In this document: one piece after another, positions 1 through 7,419 of the stretch
Layout: each line of letters starts with the position of its first letter
Position numbering within the stretch: position 1 is the first letter of the stretch
Origin: Alphaproteobacteria bacterium
Lineage (GTDB): Bacteria > Pseudomonadota > Alphaproteobacteria > Rhizobiales > Xanthobacteraceae
Assembly (NCBI GenBank): GCA_005884465.1
Contig: VAZH01000346.1
Span: 1,263-16,089, forward strand
Reading direction: 5' to 3'
Length of the DNA: 14,827 bases
Notes under the pieces: generated by a model
Database searches by the model: none
The model's input: the letters and a program-made list of their open reading frames with translations, nothing else
What the model was told of the DNA's origin: nothing
Program-made: the position numbers and the translations under genes

Positions 1-1
1 A

Positions 2-1174
2 TCCAGTGGATTGCTCGCGTCCGTTGCGCATGGGCAAGAGCGCATCCGGATCGGCGTACTCAACGACCAGTCCGGCGTATTTTCAACTTACCAGGGCGTC
101 GGTTCGGTCGTCGCGGCGCAAATGGCGGTCGAGGATTATGGCGCCAGGGCCGCCGGCAAGCTGGTCGAAGTCATCACGGCCGATCATCAAAACAAGACCG
201 ACGTGGGCGTGGCCATCGCGCGGCGGTGGTACGAGAATGAAAATGTCGATGCCATTTTCGATCTCCCGAATTCCGCGATTGCGCTCGCGGTCGCCAATAT
301 GAGCGAGCAAAAGAACAAGGTCCTCGTCGGCTCGGGCGCCGGGACCGCGCTGCTGACGGGCGAGAAATGTACGCCGAACACAGTCCACTGGACCTACGAT
401 ACCTACGCTTATGGGCACGGCCTCGGTAAAGCCGTGGTCGCCCAAGGCGGGAAGAAATGGTTCTTCCTCACGGCGGACTACGCCTTCGGCCACGACCTCG
501 AAAAGCAGGCCTCCGAGGCCGTCAAGGCGTCCGGCGGCGAAGTCCTCGGCGCTGTTCGGCATCCGTTAGGAACGGCTGACTATGCGTCTTTCCTCTTGCA
601 GGCACAGGCGTCCGGCGCGGACATCGTCGGCATCGCCAACGCCGGCGACGACACCATCACATCGATCAAGCAGGCGGCGGAATTCGGCCTTACCAAAAAG
701 CAAAAGCTTGTCGGACTGATCCTGGGCATGAACGGGCTTCCAGCGCTCGGCCTGAAAGCGGCGCAGGGCGCGCAAATCATCAATCCATTCTATTGGGACC
801 TGACCGACGGAACCCGCGCGTTCGCCAAGCGCTTTGCCGAACGCCATCCCCAGAACAATTATCCCAATGACATGCAGGCAGGCGTCTATGCCTCGGTGCT
901 TCACTATCTCAAGGCTGTGGACAAGGCAGGAAGCTCCGGCGACGGAAAGGCCGTTGTCGCGGCGATGAAGGCCATCCCGACCGATGATCCGCTGTTCGGC
1001 AAGGGCACCATCCGACAGGATGGACGCAAGATTCATCCGCTCTATCTGCTGCAGGTCAAGACGCCCGAAGAGTCCACGTCGAAATGGGATCTGCTGAAAG
1101 TTATCGCGACAATCCCGGGAGAGCAGGCTTTCCGTCCCGAAAGCGAAGGAAACTGTCCCCTCGTCAAGAAATGA
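2..1174 (+). CDS. HAAT-type ABC transporter substrate-binding protein, 5'-truncated by window edge
   Basis: This is a periplasmic binding protein of the branched-chain-amino-acid/amide (Peripla_BP_6) family, which captures a small organic solute and hands it to a LivHMGF-type importer. The reading frame is open from base 2, before any good start. The first residues (SSGLLASVAHGQE) look like the end of a signal peptide with cleavage near AHG/QE, so the true start lies upstream of the window. The mature part opens with the family's first beta strand (IRIGVLNDQSGVF), followed by ADHQNK, and later HPLGTADYASFLLQAQ, which is typical of this clade. It is clearly paralogous to the binding protein at 2922-4136, sharing the DHQNK and HPLGT blocks. 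It sits 75 bp upstream of the P450 gene on the same strand. No permease is adjacent, so it either serves a distant transporter or one left of the window. The ligand is not visible from sequence; aromatic acids are an inference from the P450 next door. Confidence 0.9.
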   Translation, partial: SSGLLASVAHGQERIRIGVLNDQSGVFSTYQGVGSVVAAQMAVEDYGARAAGKLVEVITADHQNKTDVGVAIARRWYENENVDAIFDLPNSAIALAVANMSEQKNKVLVGSGAGTALLTGEKCTPNTVHWTYDTYAYGHGLGKAVVAQGGKKWFFLTADYAFGHDLEKQASEAVKASGGEVLGAVRHPLGTADYASFLLQAQASGADIVGIANAGDDTITSIKQAAEFGLTKKQKLVGLILGMNGLPALGLKAAQGAQIINPFYWDLTDGTRAFAKRFAERHPQNNYPNDMQAGVYASVLHYLKAVDKAGSSGDGKAVVAAMKAIPTDDPLFGKGTIRQDGRKIHPLYLLQVKTPEESTSKWDLLKVIATIPGEQAFRPESEGNCPLVKK

Positions 1175-1249
1175 TGTGGAGGGCGCAACCGCATTCCGGC
1201 GCTGCATGGCCGTGAAAACGAGGAAGAGCATTCGGTTCGGAGGTTAGAA

Positions 1250-2491
1250 ATGATCAGACCCGACGCGGAGGTGAGTGGTCGATTGACGGAAGCACCATCA
1301 GGCGCTCCGCCGATCCCACGTGTGGACGTTGACCCATTTTCAAACGAATTCTTCGAGAACCCTTACCCCGCCCACGAGGCGTTGCGCGAGGCGGGCCCGG
1401 TGGTGCATCTCGACAAATGGAACGTATATGCGGTCGCGCGCTACGCGGAAGTTCATGCTGTGCTCAACGATCCCCTGACGTTCTGTTCCAGCCGCGGCGT
1501 GGGCTTGAGCGATTTTGCCAAGGAGAAACCGTGGCGGCCGCCGAGCCTTATTCTCGAGGCCGACCCGCCGGCCCATACGCGGACCCGTGCGGTACTCAGC
1601 CGGGTGCTTTCGCCTGCGGTCATGAAGCAAATCCGTGACCGGTTCGTCGACGCCGCCGAGGTCAAGATCGACCGGCTGCTGGCCAAGGGAAGCGTCGATG
1701 CCGTCGCCGATCTGGCCGAGGCCTATCCGCTGTCGGTCTTTCCCGATGCTGTCGGGCTGAGACAGGAAGGCCGCGACCATCTGCTGCCCTACGCCGGCGT
1801 GGTCTTCAATGCGTTCGGGCCGCCGAACGAATTGCGGCAGACAGCGATCGAACGCTCGCAGCCGCACCAGGCTTATGTGCAGGAGCAATGCCAACGACAC
1901 AATCTCGCACCGGGAGGTTTCGGCGCCTGCATCCATGCCCGGGTCGATGCCGGCGATATCACGGAGGCGGAGGCACCGATGCTGGTGCGCTCGCTGCTCT
2001 CGGCGGGTATCGATACCACCGTCAACGGCCTCGGCGCCGCCATCTATTGCCTCGCCCGCTTTCCGGAGGAATGGGCGCGGCTGCGCAGCAATCCGACCCT
2101 CGCCCGCAATGCGTTTGAGGAGGCCATCCGGTTTGAAAGTCCGGTGCAGACCTTCTTCCGCACGACGACGAAGGACGTCGATATCGGCGGCCACGGTGTC
2201 CGCGAGGGCGAGAAAATCCTGATGTTCCTTGGCGCGGCCAATCGCGATCCCAGACGATGGGCCGATCCGGATCGCTACGACATCACGCGCAAGACCAGCG
2301 GTCATGTCGGTTTTGGTTCGGGCATTCATATGTGCGTCGGCCAGTTGGTCGCTCGCCTGGAAGGTGAGGCGATGCTGGCGGCACTGGCACGAAAGGTCGC
2401 CACCATTGAGATCACCGGACCCGTGAAGCGCCGCTACAACAACACACTGCGTGGTCTGGAAAGTCTTCCCATCACCCTTAAAGCTGCCTGA
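1250..2491 (+). CDS. Cytochrome P450, CYP199A-like (para-substituted benzoate oxidase)
   Basis: This is a 413-residue soluble bacterial class I P450. Visible hallmarks are the I-helix AGIDTT (252-257, acid-alcohol pair D255/T256), the ExxR motif EAIR (291-294), and the heme loop FGSGIHMCVG with cysteine ligand C362. From memory, long blocks such as DKWNVY, FCSSRGVGLSDF, KPWRPPSLILEADPPAHTRT and FNAFGPPNELRQ match CYP199A2/CYP199A4 of Rhodopseudomonas palustris, which oxidise 4-methoxybenzoate and other para-substituted benzoates. With a constant +4 offset, the residues remembered as holding the substrate carboxylate in CYP199A4 (R92, S95, R243, S244) fall on R96, S99, R247 and S248. The pocket phenylalanines 182, 185 and 298 fall on F186, F189 and F302. 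The start ATG has GGAGG at 1239-1243, 6 nt upstream. The ferredoxin follows after 10 bp, so the two are surely co-transcribed. The product is probably cytoplasmic. Exact substrate preference remains inference. Confidence 0.95.
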   Translation: MIRPDAEVSGRLTEAPSGAPPIPRVDVDPFSNEFFENPYPAHEALREAGPVVHLDKWNVYAVARYAEVHAVLNDPLTFCSSRGVGLSDFAKEKPWRPPSLILEADPPAHTRTRAVLSRVLSPAVMKQIRDRFVDAAEVKIDRLLAKGSVDAVADLAEAYPLSVFPDAVGLRQEGRDHLLPYAGVVFNAFGPPNELRQTAIERSQPHQAYVQEQCQRHNLAPGGFGACIHARVDAGDITEAEAPMLVRSLLSAGIDTTVNGLGAAIYCLARFPEEWARLRSNPTLARNAFEEAIRFESPVQTFFRTTTKDVDIGGHGVREGEKILMFLGAANRDPRRWADPDRYDITRKTSGHVGFGSGIHMCVGQLVARLEGEAMLAALARKVATIEITGPVKRRYNNTLRGLESLPITLKAA

Positions 2492-2501
2492 GTCGATATC
2501 C

Positions 2502-2825
2502 ATGCCGACCATTGTCTTTATTCACCCCGACAACCGCTCTGAGAGCATCGACGCGGTGGTTGGCGAGAGCGCCATGCAGGCCGCGACCGGCAATGGCATT
2601 GACGAGATCGTGGCCGAGTGCGGCGGCAATGCCATGTGCGCCACCTGCCATGTCTATGTCGACGAGAACTGGATCGGCCGCCTCGCTGCCATGGGTGACG
2701 AAGAGAACGCGCTGCTTGATGGCGTGGCAACCGAGCGGCAACCCAGCAGTCGCTTGTCCTGCCAGATCAAAATCGAGCAAGGCCTTGACGGCCTCGTCCT
2801 GCGCCTGCCGGAAAGGCAGGTTTGA
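2502..2825 (+). CDS. [2Fe-2S] ferredoxin, palustrisredoxin/adrenodoxin type, P450 redox partner
   Basis: This is a 107-residue electron carrier that would pass electrons from a ferredoxin reductase to the preceding P450. The cluster ligands are visible as C40-x5-C46-x2-C49 (CGGNAMCATC) and C87 in RLSCQI, the adrenodoxin-type spacing rather than the plant type. The surrounding text (ATGNGIDEIVAECGG, ATCHVYV) resembles the Pux/HaPux ferredoxins that serve CYP199A enzymes, from memory. The frame is also open upstream into the end of the P450 gene. I chose ATG 2502 because MPTIVFIHPDN starts the family's first beta strand and the length is then normal. There is no clear Shine-Dalgarno sequence before it, and the P450 stop is only 10 bp upstream, which suggests translational coupling. 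No ferredoxin reductase gene is present in the window. Confidence 0.93.
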   Translation: MPTIVFIHPDNRSESIDAVVGESAMQAATGNGIDEIVAECGGNAMCATCHVYVDENWIGRLAAMGDEENALLDGVATERQPSSRLSCQIKIEQGLDGLVLRLPERQV

Positions 2826-2921
2826 CCTCCGTGATCGCAGACAAGCGGCTTGCCCTGAAACTGAATTGAGGCCCGGCCCGGTCCGGGATCAGCAAAAGTC
2901 AAATCCAAAGGGAGAGAATTT

Positions 2922-4136
2922 ATGAAAAGTTTCCGGCTTTATCTGGCCTTGGCAATGTTCTGCGCCATAGGCGGATCGGCGCATGCCGAAATTTCCGGCG
3001 ATGTGGTGCGGGTCGGCGTGCTCAACGATATCTCCGGCATCTTTCAGGACACCAACGGCATGGGTTCGGTGGAAGCAGCAAAGATGGCGGCGGAAGATTT
3101 CAACGGCGGCGGCAAGAACATCAAGGTCGAGATCGTCTACGCTGATCACCAGAACAAGGCCGATGTCGGTTCGGCGATCGCCCGCAAATGGCTCGATGTC
3201 GATGGGGTCGACGCCATTGTTGACGTGCCGAATTCGGCCGTAGGCCTCACCATCAATTCGCTTGTGCGCGATACCAAGATGACGTTCCTGGCGTCGTCCA
3301 CCGCCAGCTCCGATCTCACCGGCAAGGCTTGCTCACCGAACACCATCCAGTGGGTCAATGACGCCTGGGCGACCGGCAACACCACCGCCGCGGCAATGAT
3401 GGCGCGTGGTGGCAAGGATTGGTATTTCATCACGGTGAACTACGCGCTCGGCCAGGGCATCGAGGCCGAAGCGACAAATTACATCGAGAAGCACGGCGGC
3501 AAGGTGCTGGGCTCGAGCAAACATCCACTCGGTACCTCGGACTTTGCATCGTTCCTGCTACAGGCGCAGAATTCAAAAGCCAAGGTGATCGGGCTTGCCA
3601 ATGCCGGCGGCGACACCATCAATGCCGTCAAGCAGGCCGGCGAGTTCGGCATCAGCCAGGGCGGACAGACCATGGTTGCCTTCCTCCTGTTCGTCAACGA
3701 CGTCCACGGCATGGGGCTGAAGGTCGCGCAGGGACTGCAACTGTTAGAGGCCTTCTATTGGGATATGGATGACGACACCCGCGCCTTCGCCAAGCGTTTC
3801 TCCGTGCGGCCGGGCATGAACGGCAAGATGCCGAGCGGCAATCAGGCCGGCGTTTATGCATCCACGCTCGCCTATCTCAACGCAGTGGCCGCCACTGGCA
3901 GTGACGCTGCCCAGGACGTCGTGCCGCAGATGAAGAAGTTCAAGGGCAAGGACAAACTGTTCGGCGATGTCACGATCCGTCAGGACGGCCGCGTGATCCA
4001 TCCGATGTATCTGTTTGAGGTCAAGAAGCCGGAGGAGTCGAAATATCCTTACGACTATTACAAACTGGTTTCGACCACTCCCGCCGATCAGGCGTTCCGG
4101 CCGATGGCCGAGGGCGGTTGTTCGCTTGTGAAGTAA
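2922..4136 (+). CDS. HAAT-type ABC transporter substrate-binding protein (paralogue of the first)
   Basis: This is a 404-residue Peripla_BP_6 family binding protein, complete. Residues 1-23 form a signal peptide (positive MKSFR, hydrophobic core, cleavage after AHA before EISGD), so the mature protein is periplasmic. The mature protein begins VVRVGVLNDISGIF and contains YADHQNKADVGSAIA, VPNSAVGL and HPLGTSDFASFLLQAQ. It parallels the binding protein at the left edge almost block for block, so the two arose by duplication. An AGGGAGA Shine-Dalgarno sequence (2909-2915) lies 6 nt before the ATG. It follows the ferredoxin after 96 bp, probably in the same operon, and converges on ndh. No membrane components are beside it. 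An aromatic acid related to the P450 substrate is a reasonable guess for the ligand, but amides, amino acids or other acids bind related proteins too. Confidence 0.92.
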   Translation: MKSFRLYLALAMFCAIGGSAHAEISGDVVRVGVLNDISGIFQDTNGMGSVEAAKMAAEDFNGGGKNIKVEIVYADHQNKADVGSAIARKWLDVDGVDAIVDVPNSAVGLTINSLVRDTKMTFLASSTASSDLTGKACSPNTIQWVNDAWATGNTTAAAMMARGGKDWYFITVNYALGQGIEAEATNYIEKHGGKVLGSSKHPLGTSDFASFLLQAQNSKAKVIGLANAGGDTINAVKQAGEFGISQGGQTMVAFLLFVNDVHGMGLKVAQGLQLLEAFYWDMDDDTRAFAKRFSVRPGMNGKMPSGNQAGVYASTLAYLNAVAATGSDAAQDVVPQMKKFKGKDKLFGDVTIRQDGRVIHPMYLFEVKKPEESKYPYDYYKLVSTTPADQAFRPMAEGGCSLVK

Positions 4137-4174
4137 TGCGATCGGAAGCTTACGCTCGAAGCGTCAGCGGGCCA

Positions 4175-4420
4175 CCTTGCTGCTTCCCTGGGTAATCAGC
4201 CGCGCGGCGCGCTGATCGCGCACGTAAACCCACAGCCAGCTCAGCGCAACGCTGAGCCGGTTGCGCAGGCCGATCAGGAAGTAGATGTGGGCGATGCCTT
4301 GCTGCTTCCCTGGGTAATCAGCCGCGCGGCGCGCTGATCGCGCACGTAAACCCACAGCCAGCTCAGCGCGACGCTGAGCCGGTTGCGCAGGCCGATCAGG
4401 AAGTAGATGTGGGCGATGCC
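4175..4420. repeat. 122-bp tandem duplication at the 3' end of ndh
   Basis: Two adjacent copies with period 122 (4175-4296 and 4297-4418, with the match continuing through a shared CC to 4420) cover the last part of ndh. They differ at one base, A4248 against G4370. Because 122 is not a multiple of 3, the duplication shifts the frame at the ndh C-terminus. The copy nearer the ndh stop (4175-4296) is now mostly outside the gene. Confidence 0.97.
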
Positions 4421-5563
4421 CCAGATCCACCATGCGATGGTGCCGCGCAGCTTGATGCGTCCGAAATCGATCACCGCCTTGCGCTTGCCGATCTGCGCCA
4501 GGCTGCCGGCATGCTTGTAACGGAACGCAGCGATCTTGCCGCCGCGCAGGCGCGCTTTTATCAACTCGGCGACATAGCGGCCCTGCTGCTTCGCTGCCGG
4601 TGCGATGCCCGGGACCGGCTTTCCATCCGGGTCCGCAATCACAACGGTATCGCCGACCGCGAAGATGTCGGGATGGCCCGGTATGGTGAGGTCGGGCAGC
4701 ACTTGCAGGCGGCCGGCGCGGTCGGCGGGTGCGTCAAGCCATTCGGCGGCGGGCGAGGCGCGCACGCCGGCGGCCCAGATGATGGTTGTGGTGTCGAGCC
4801 TGTTGCCGCCGTACACCACGTGATCGGCGGTGCATTCGGTAACCGCCTGTCCCAATACGACCTCGACGCCGATACTTTCGAGCGAGCGCTGCGCGTAGGC
4901 CGAGAGATCGTCGGCAAAGCCCGCCAGCACGCGCGGCCCGGCCTCGATCAGGACGACGCGCGCCTTGTGGGTGTCGATGTTGCGGAAGTCGGGCGGCAGC
5001 GTGTCCTGCGCCAATTCGGCGATGGTGCCGGCGAGTTCGACGCCGGTCGGGCCGGCGCCGACAATGACGAAGGTCAGGAGCGCGGCGCGCCGCTGCGGAT
5101 CGCTCTCGCGCTCGGCGCGCTCGAACGCAACGAGAATGCGCCGCCGCAGCGTGGTGGCGTCCTCCAGCGTTTTCAGCCCGGGCGCGAATGGCTCCCATTC
5201 GTCGTGGCCGAAATAAGCGTGTCGCGCGCCGGTGGCGAGAACCAGCGTGTCGTAGGGCAGCGCATCGCCGTCATCGAGCAGCACGAGCTTGCCTTGTGTA
5301 TCGACGCCGGTCACCGTGGCGAACAAGGTCGTGACCTCGGGGCGGTCACGCAACAAATAGCGGATCGGCCAGGCGATCTCCGAAGTCGCGAGGGACGCGG
5401 TGGCGACCTGGTACAACAGCGGCTGGAACAGATGGTGGTTGCGCCGGTCAACCAGCGTGATCTGGACCGGCGCGCCCGCCAGCCCAAACGTCGCTTCCAG
5501 TCCGCCGAAGCCGGCGCCGACGATCACTACGTGATGATGAGGTTCTGCCGGCGCTTTGGTCAT
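4274..5563 (-). CDS. ndh: Type II NADH:quinone oxidoreductase (NDH-2)
   Basis: This is a 429-residue single-subunit FAD enzyme that oxidises NADH and reduces membrane quinone without proton pumping. Visible features are the FAD Rossmann motif GAGFGG (16-21), the NADH Rossmann motif GAGPTG (169-174), FAVGDT (301-306) contacting FAD, and APAAKQQGRYVAEL (321-334), typical of the quinone-side helix of NDH-2. A hydrophobic/aromatic C-terminal stretch (about 377-407) should anchor it to the inner membrane face. The present C-terminus SSK-ASPTSTS results from the 122-bp duplication. Collapsing the duplication gives SSK-VAR and the ancestral stop at 4164-4166, a 425-residue protein. The change is therefore probably harmless. 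It lies 269 bp downstream of the exporter on the same strand. I considered a ferredoxin reductase role for the P450 system, but the NDH-2 C-terminal region argues against it. Confidence 0.93.
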   Translation of the reverse strand: MTKAPAEPHHHVVIVGAGFGGLEATFGLAGAPVQITLVDRRNHHLFQPLLYQVATASLATSEIAWPIRYLLRDRPEVTTLFATVTGVDTQGKLVLLDDGDALPYDTLVLATGARHAYFGHDEWEPFAPGLKTLEDATTLRRRILVAFERAERESDPQRRAALLTFVIVGAGPTGVELAGTIAELAQDTLPPDFRNIDTHKARVVLIEAGPRVLAGFADDLSAYAQRSLESIGVEVVLGQAVTECTADHVVYGGNRLDTTTIIWAAGVRASPAAEWLDAPADRAGRLQVLPDLTIPGHPDIFAVGDTVVIADPDGKPVPGIAPAAKQQGRYVAELIKARLRGGKIAAFRYKHAGSLAQIGKRKAVIDFGRIKLRGTIAWWIWGIAHIYFLIGLRNRLSVALSWLWVYVRDQRAARLITQGSSKASPTSTS

Positions 5564-5689
5564 CGGTCTTAAGCCTTCGGTTTCAGGTGTCTCCTGATGC
5601 TGAGTATGTATTCATTCGTACGTCCGGTCCAAGGCCGCTTTGCTAATCGGTCGACAGCCGGAGCGTATCGTGATGTCCTCATCCCCGCG

Positions 5690-5707
5690 TGAGCGCAATT
5701 GCGCTCA
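5690..5707. repeat. Perfect 18-bp palindrome
   Basis: TGAGCGCAATTGCGCTCA is a perfect inverted repeat with 9-base arms and no spacer, lying between the MFS gene end and the ndh start. It could be a dimeric-regulator operator upstream of ndh, or just part of the palindromic repeat debris that fills this gap. An imperfect hairpin (CATCCCCTGGAGG ... CCTCAAGGGATG) follows immediately. Confidence 0.5.
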
Positions 5708-5758
5708 TCCCCTGGAGGACCGCGCCTGCGCGCGCCTCAAGGGATGGACCACGGGCCT

Positions 5759-5799
5759 CATGGTTCGAGATGGCGCTGAAGAGGCGCCTTCTCACCATG
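5759..5799. repeat. Bradyrhizobium-type palindromic repeat, minus-oriented copy
   Basis: CATGGT (5759-5764) pairs with ACCATG (5794-5799), with an inner GGCGC/GCGCC stem (5772-5776 and 5784-5788). Read on the minus strand it has the layout CTCATGGTGAG ... TCTCGAACCATGAGG, which matches the plus-strand repeat at 11186-11226. It may act as an RNA hairpin in the MFS-ndh intergenic transcript. Confidence 0.65.
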
Positions 5800-5832
5800 A
5801 GGGACCCGCGACCGGACGCTCTCGCATCGATA

Positions 5833-7239
5833 TCAGGCCGTTCGTGCCGCCTCGCTGGCCACGGTGCGCCGGCGCGCCGGAAGCCACAGCCCCGCAATGG
5901 CTCCCAGCAATGACAGCGCTGACGCGATCATCATCGCGGCGCCAAAGCCCCCGCTGAAGGCCGCGGCTGAGCCGACGGCGCCGGTGCCGGAAAACACGGC
6001 GACCAGAAGCGCCACGCCAAACATGCCGCCGAGGAAGCGCCCCATGTTGAAGACGCCGGAGGCCTTGCCCATTTCGACGACATTGACCGAACTCAGGACC
6101 GCATTCTGGACCGCCGGCATTGCCATCGACACGCCGACGCCGGCGACTACAAGCGGCGCAACCATCGCCGCATAGGCGACGCCGGGCGTAATGATCATCG
6201 CGATCCAGCCGAGGCCGATCGCCTGCATCGAGAGCCCCATCACCACCAGCGGCCGCTCGCCGATCCTGTTGACGACGTTGCCCGCGATCGGCGCGGTCAC
6301 GAACAAGGTGGCGGTCCAGGGCAATAGTCGCAGGCCGACGCCAAGCGGCCCGTAGCCGAGCGCGGTCTGCAGGAATTGCGGCAGCAGAAACAGTACGCCG
6401 TACATCGCCGCGTACAGAAGAAAGCTGGCGACGATGCCCGATGACAGCGCCCGCGACCGGAACAGCCGCATCGGTACCATGGGTGCGGATATCAGCCGCT
6501 CCAAAATGACAAAGGCCGCTGCCAGCAGCAGCCCGGCCACAAAAGCCGTCAGCACCTCGGCGCTGCTCCAGCCGGCCCCGTTACCGCGCAACAGACCCCA
6601 AACCAATGCGAATGCTGAAGCTGCTACCAATACGAGCCCGGGAATATCGAGGGCCGCGGCGGGGCCAAAACTTTCGCGCAGCCGCGTCATCACCATGATG
6701 ATGGCAATCAGCCCGATCGGCAGATTGATCCAGAAGATCCACTGCCATCCCAGGCCTTCGGTGATGGCACCGCCGATGGCCGGCCCCGCCAGCACGGCAA
6801 CGCCGATCACGCCGCTGAAGATGCCGAGTGCCCGAGCGCGTTCTTCTCTCGGAAAAGCCGCGCTCAACAAGGCCATTCCGAGCGGCATGATCAGCGCCGA
6901 GCTGGCGCCCTGCGCGGCGCGTGCGACGATCAGCGCGACGATGCTGCCCGACAGCGCGCAGGCGATGGACGAAGCCATGAACAGCGAGATGCCGGCCGCG
7001 AACAGGCGGCGGCGTCCGAACCGGTCGCCGAGCGCGGCTCCGGTCAGGAGCAGCACCGCAAAGCTGAGATTGAAGGCGTTGACCGTCCACTGCAGCGCCT
7101 CCATCGGGGCGCCGAACTCGGCGCGGATGGTGGCGAGCGCCGCCGTCAGCACCTGAGTGTCGAGCGCCACCATAAAGGACGCCAGCGCGGCCACGCCCAG
7201 CACCCAGTTCTTGTCCGATTTTCCGTAAGGCTCCTGCAT
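5833..7239 (-). CDS. MFS exporter, DHA2 (14-TM drug:H+ antiporter) family
   Basis: This is a 468-residue integral inner-membrane transporter, likely a proton-driven efflux pump for drugs or toxic organics. DHA2 landmarks are visible: ALDTQVLTAALATI in TM1 (25-38), the loop 2-3 motif GALGDRFGRRR (68-78), RAAQGASSALIMP (107-119), motif C GVIGVAVLAGPAIGG in TM5 (143-157), and WQWIFWINLPIG (165-176), which is highly typical of this family. The frame stays open upstream to 7572, but that extension is charged, lacks family sequence and overlaps the divergent gene. ATG 7239 has GGAG 6-9 nt upstream (7246-7249 on the plus strand) and gives the normal length. It is transcribed away from the ABM-like/sigma unit across a 180-bp gap, so the two may share regulation. 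The substrate cannot be told from sequence. Confidence 0.92.
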   Translation of the reverse strand: MQEPYGKSDKNWVLGVAALASFMVALDTQVLTAALATIRAEFGAPMEALQWTVNAFNLSFAVLLLTGAALGDRFGRRRLFAAGISLFMASSIACALSGSIVALIVARAAQGASSALIMPLGMALLSAAFPREERARALGIFSGVIGVAVLAGPAIGGAITEGLGWQWIFWINLPIGLIAIIMVMTRLRESFGPAAALDIPGLVLVAASAFALVWGLLRGNGAGWSSAEVLTAFVAGLLLAAAFVILERLISAPMVPMRLFRSRALSSGIVASFLLYAAMYGVLFLLPQFLQTALGYGPLGVGLRLLPWTATLFVTAPIAGNVVNRIGERPLVVMGLSMQAIGLGWIAMIITPGVAYAAMVAPLVVAGVGVSMAMPAVQNAVLSSVNVVEMGKASGVFNMGRFLGGMFGVALLVAVFSGTGAVGSAAAFSGGFGAAMMIASALSLLGAIAGLWLPARRRTVASEAARTA

Positions 7240-7370
7240 GCCATTCTCCGCCTGTTTCGCGGCCGCGTCGCGCGGCGCTTTCACGGCAAGACGAGGCGGG
7301 AGGGCGAAAGGATGCGGTGCAGAATAATTTTGTTGCGGTCGAATCCTTTTGCGGGGGCCAAACGTCTTTG

Positions 7371-7397
7371 GCATCGAGAGCGATGATTTCGCATCGC
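7371..7397. promoter_or_regulatory. Possible operator in the divergent promoter region
   Basis: Within the 180-bp gap between the exporter and the ABM-like gene, GCGATG (7380-7385) and CATCGC (7392-7397) form a 6-bp inverted repeat around a 6-nt spacer. GCATCG at 7371-7376 adds a further half-site. The position, just upstream of the Shine-Dalgarno sequence of the plus-strand unit, suits a regulator or an mRNA hairpin. A longer pair AAAGGAT/ATCCTTT (7307-7313 and 7343-7349) also occurs. No convincing -35/-10 pair was recognised. Confidence 0.25.
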
Positions 7398-7419
7398 GGA
7401 AGACTGAAAGGAGAGGATG

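Noticed and set aside
1340..2512. 390-codon minus-strand frame opposite the P450
   Set aside because: It is antisense to a P450 with all hallmark motifs and resembles no protein family.
4274..5563. The FAD protein as ferredoxin reductase for the P450
   Set aside because: The AKQQGRY region and aromatic C-terminal membrane segment are NDH-2 features, and the gene is on the opposite strand from the P450 operon.
4409..5572. Long open frame (387 codons) on the plus strand opposite ndh
   Set aside because: Its composition is that of an antisense shadow of a GC-rich gene, with no recognisable motifs, while the minus strand has clear NDH-2 motifs.
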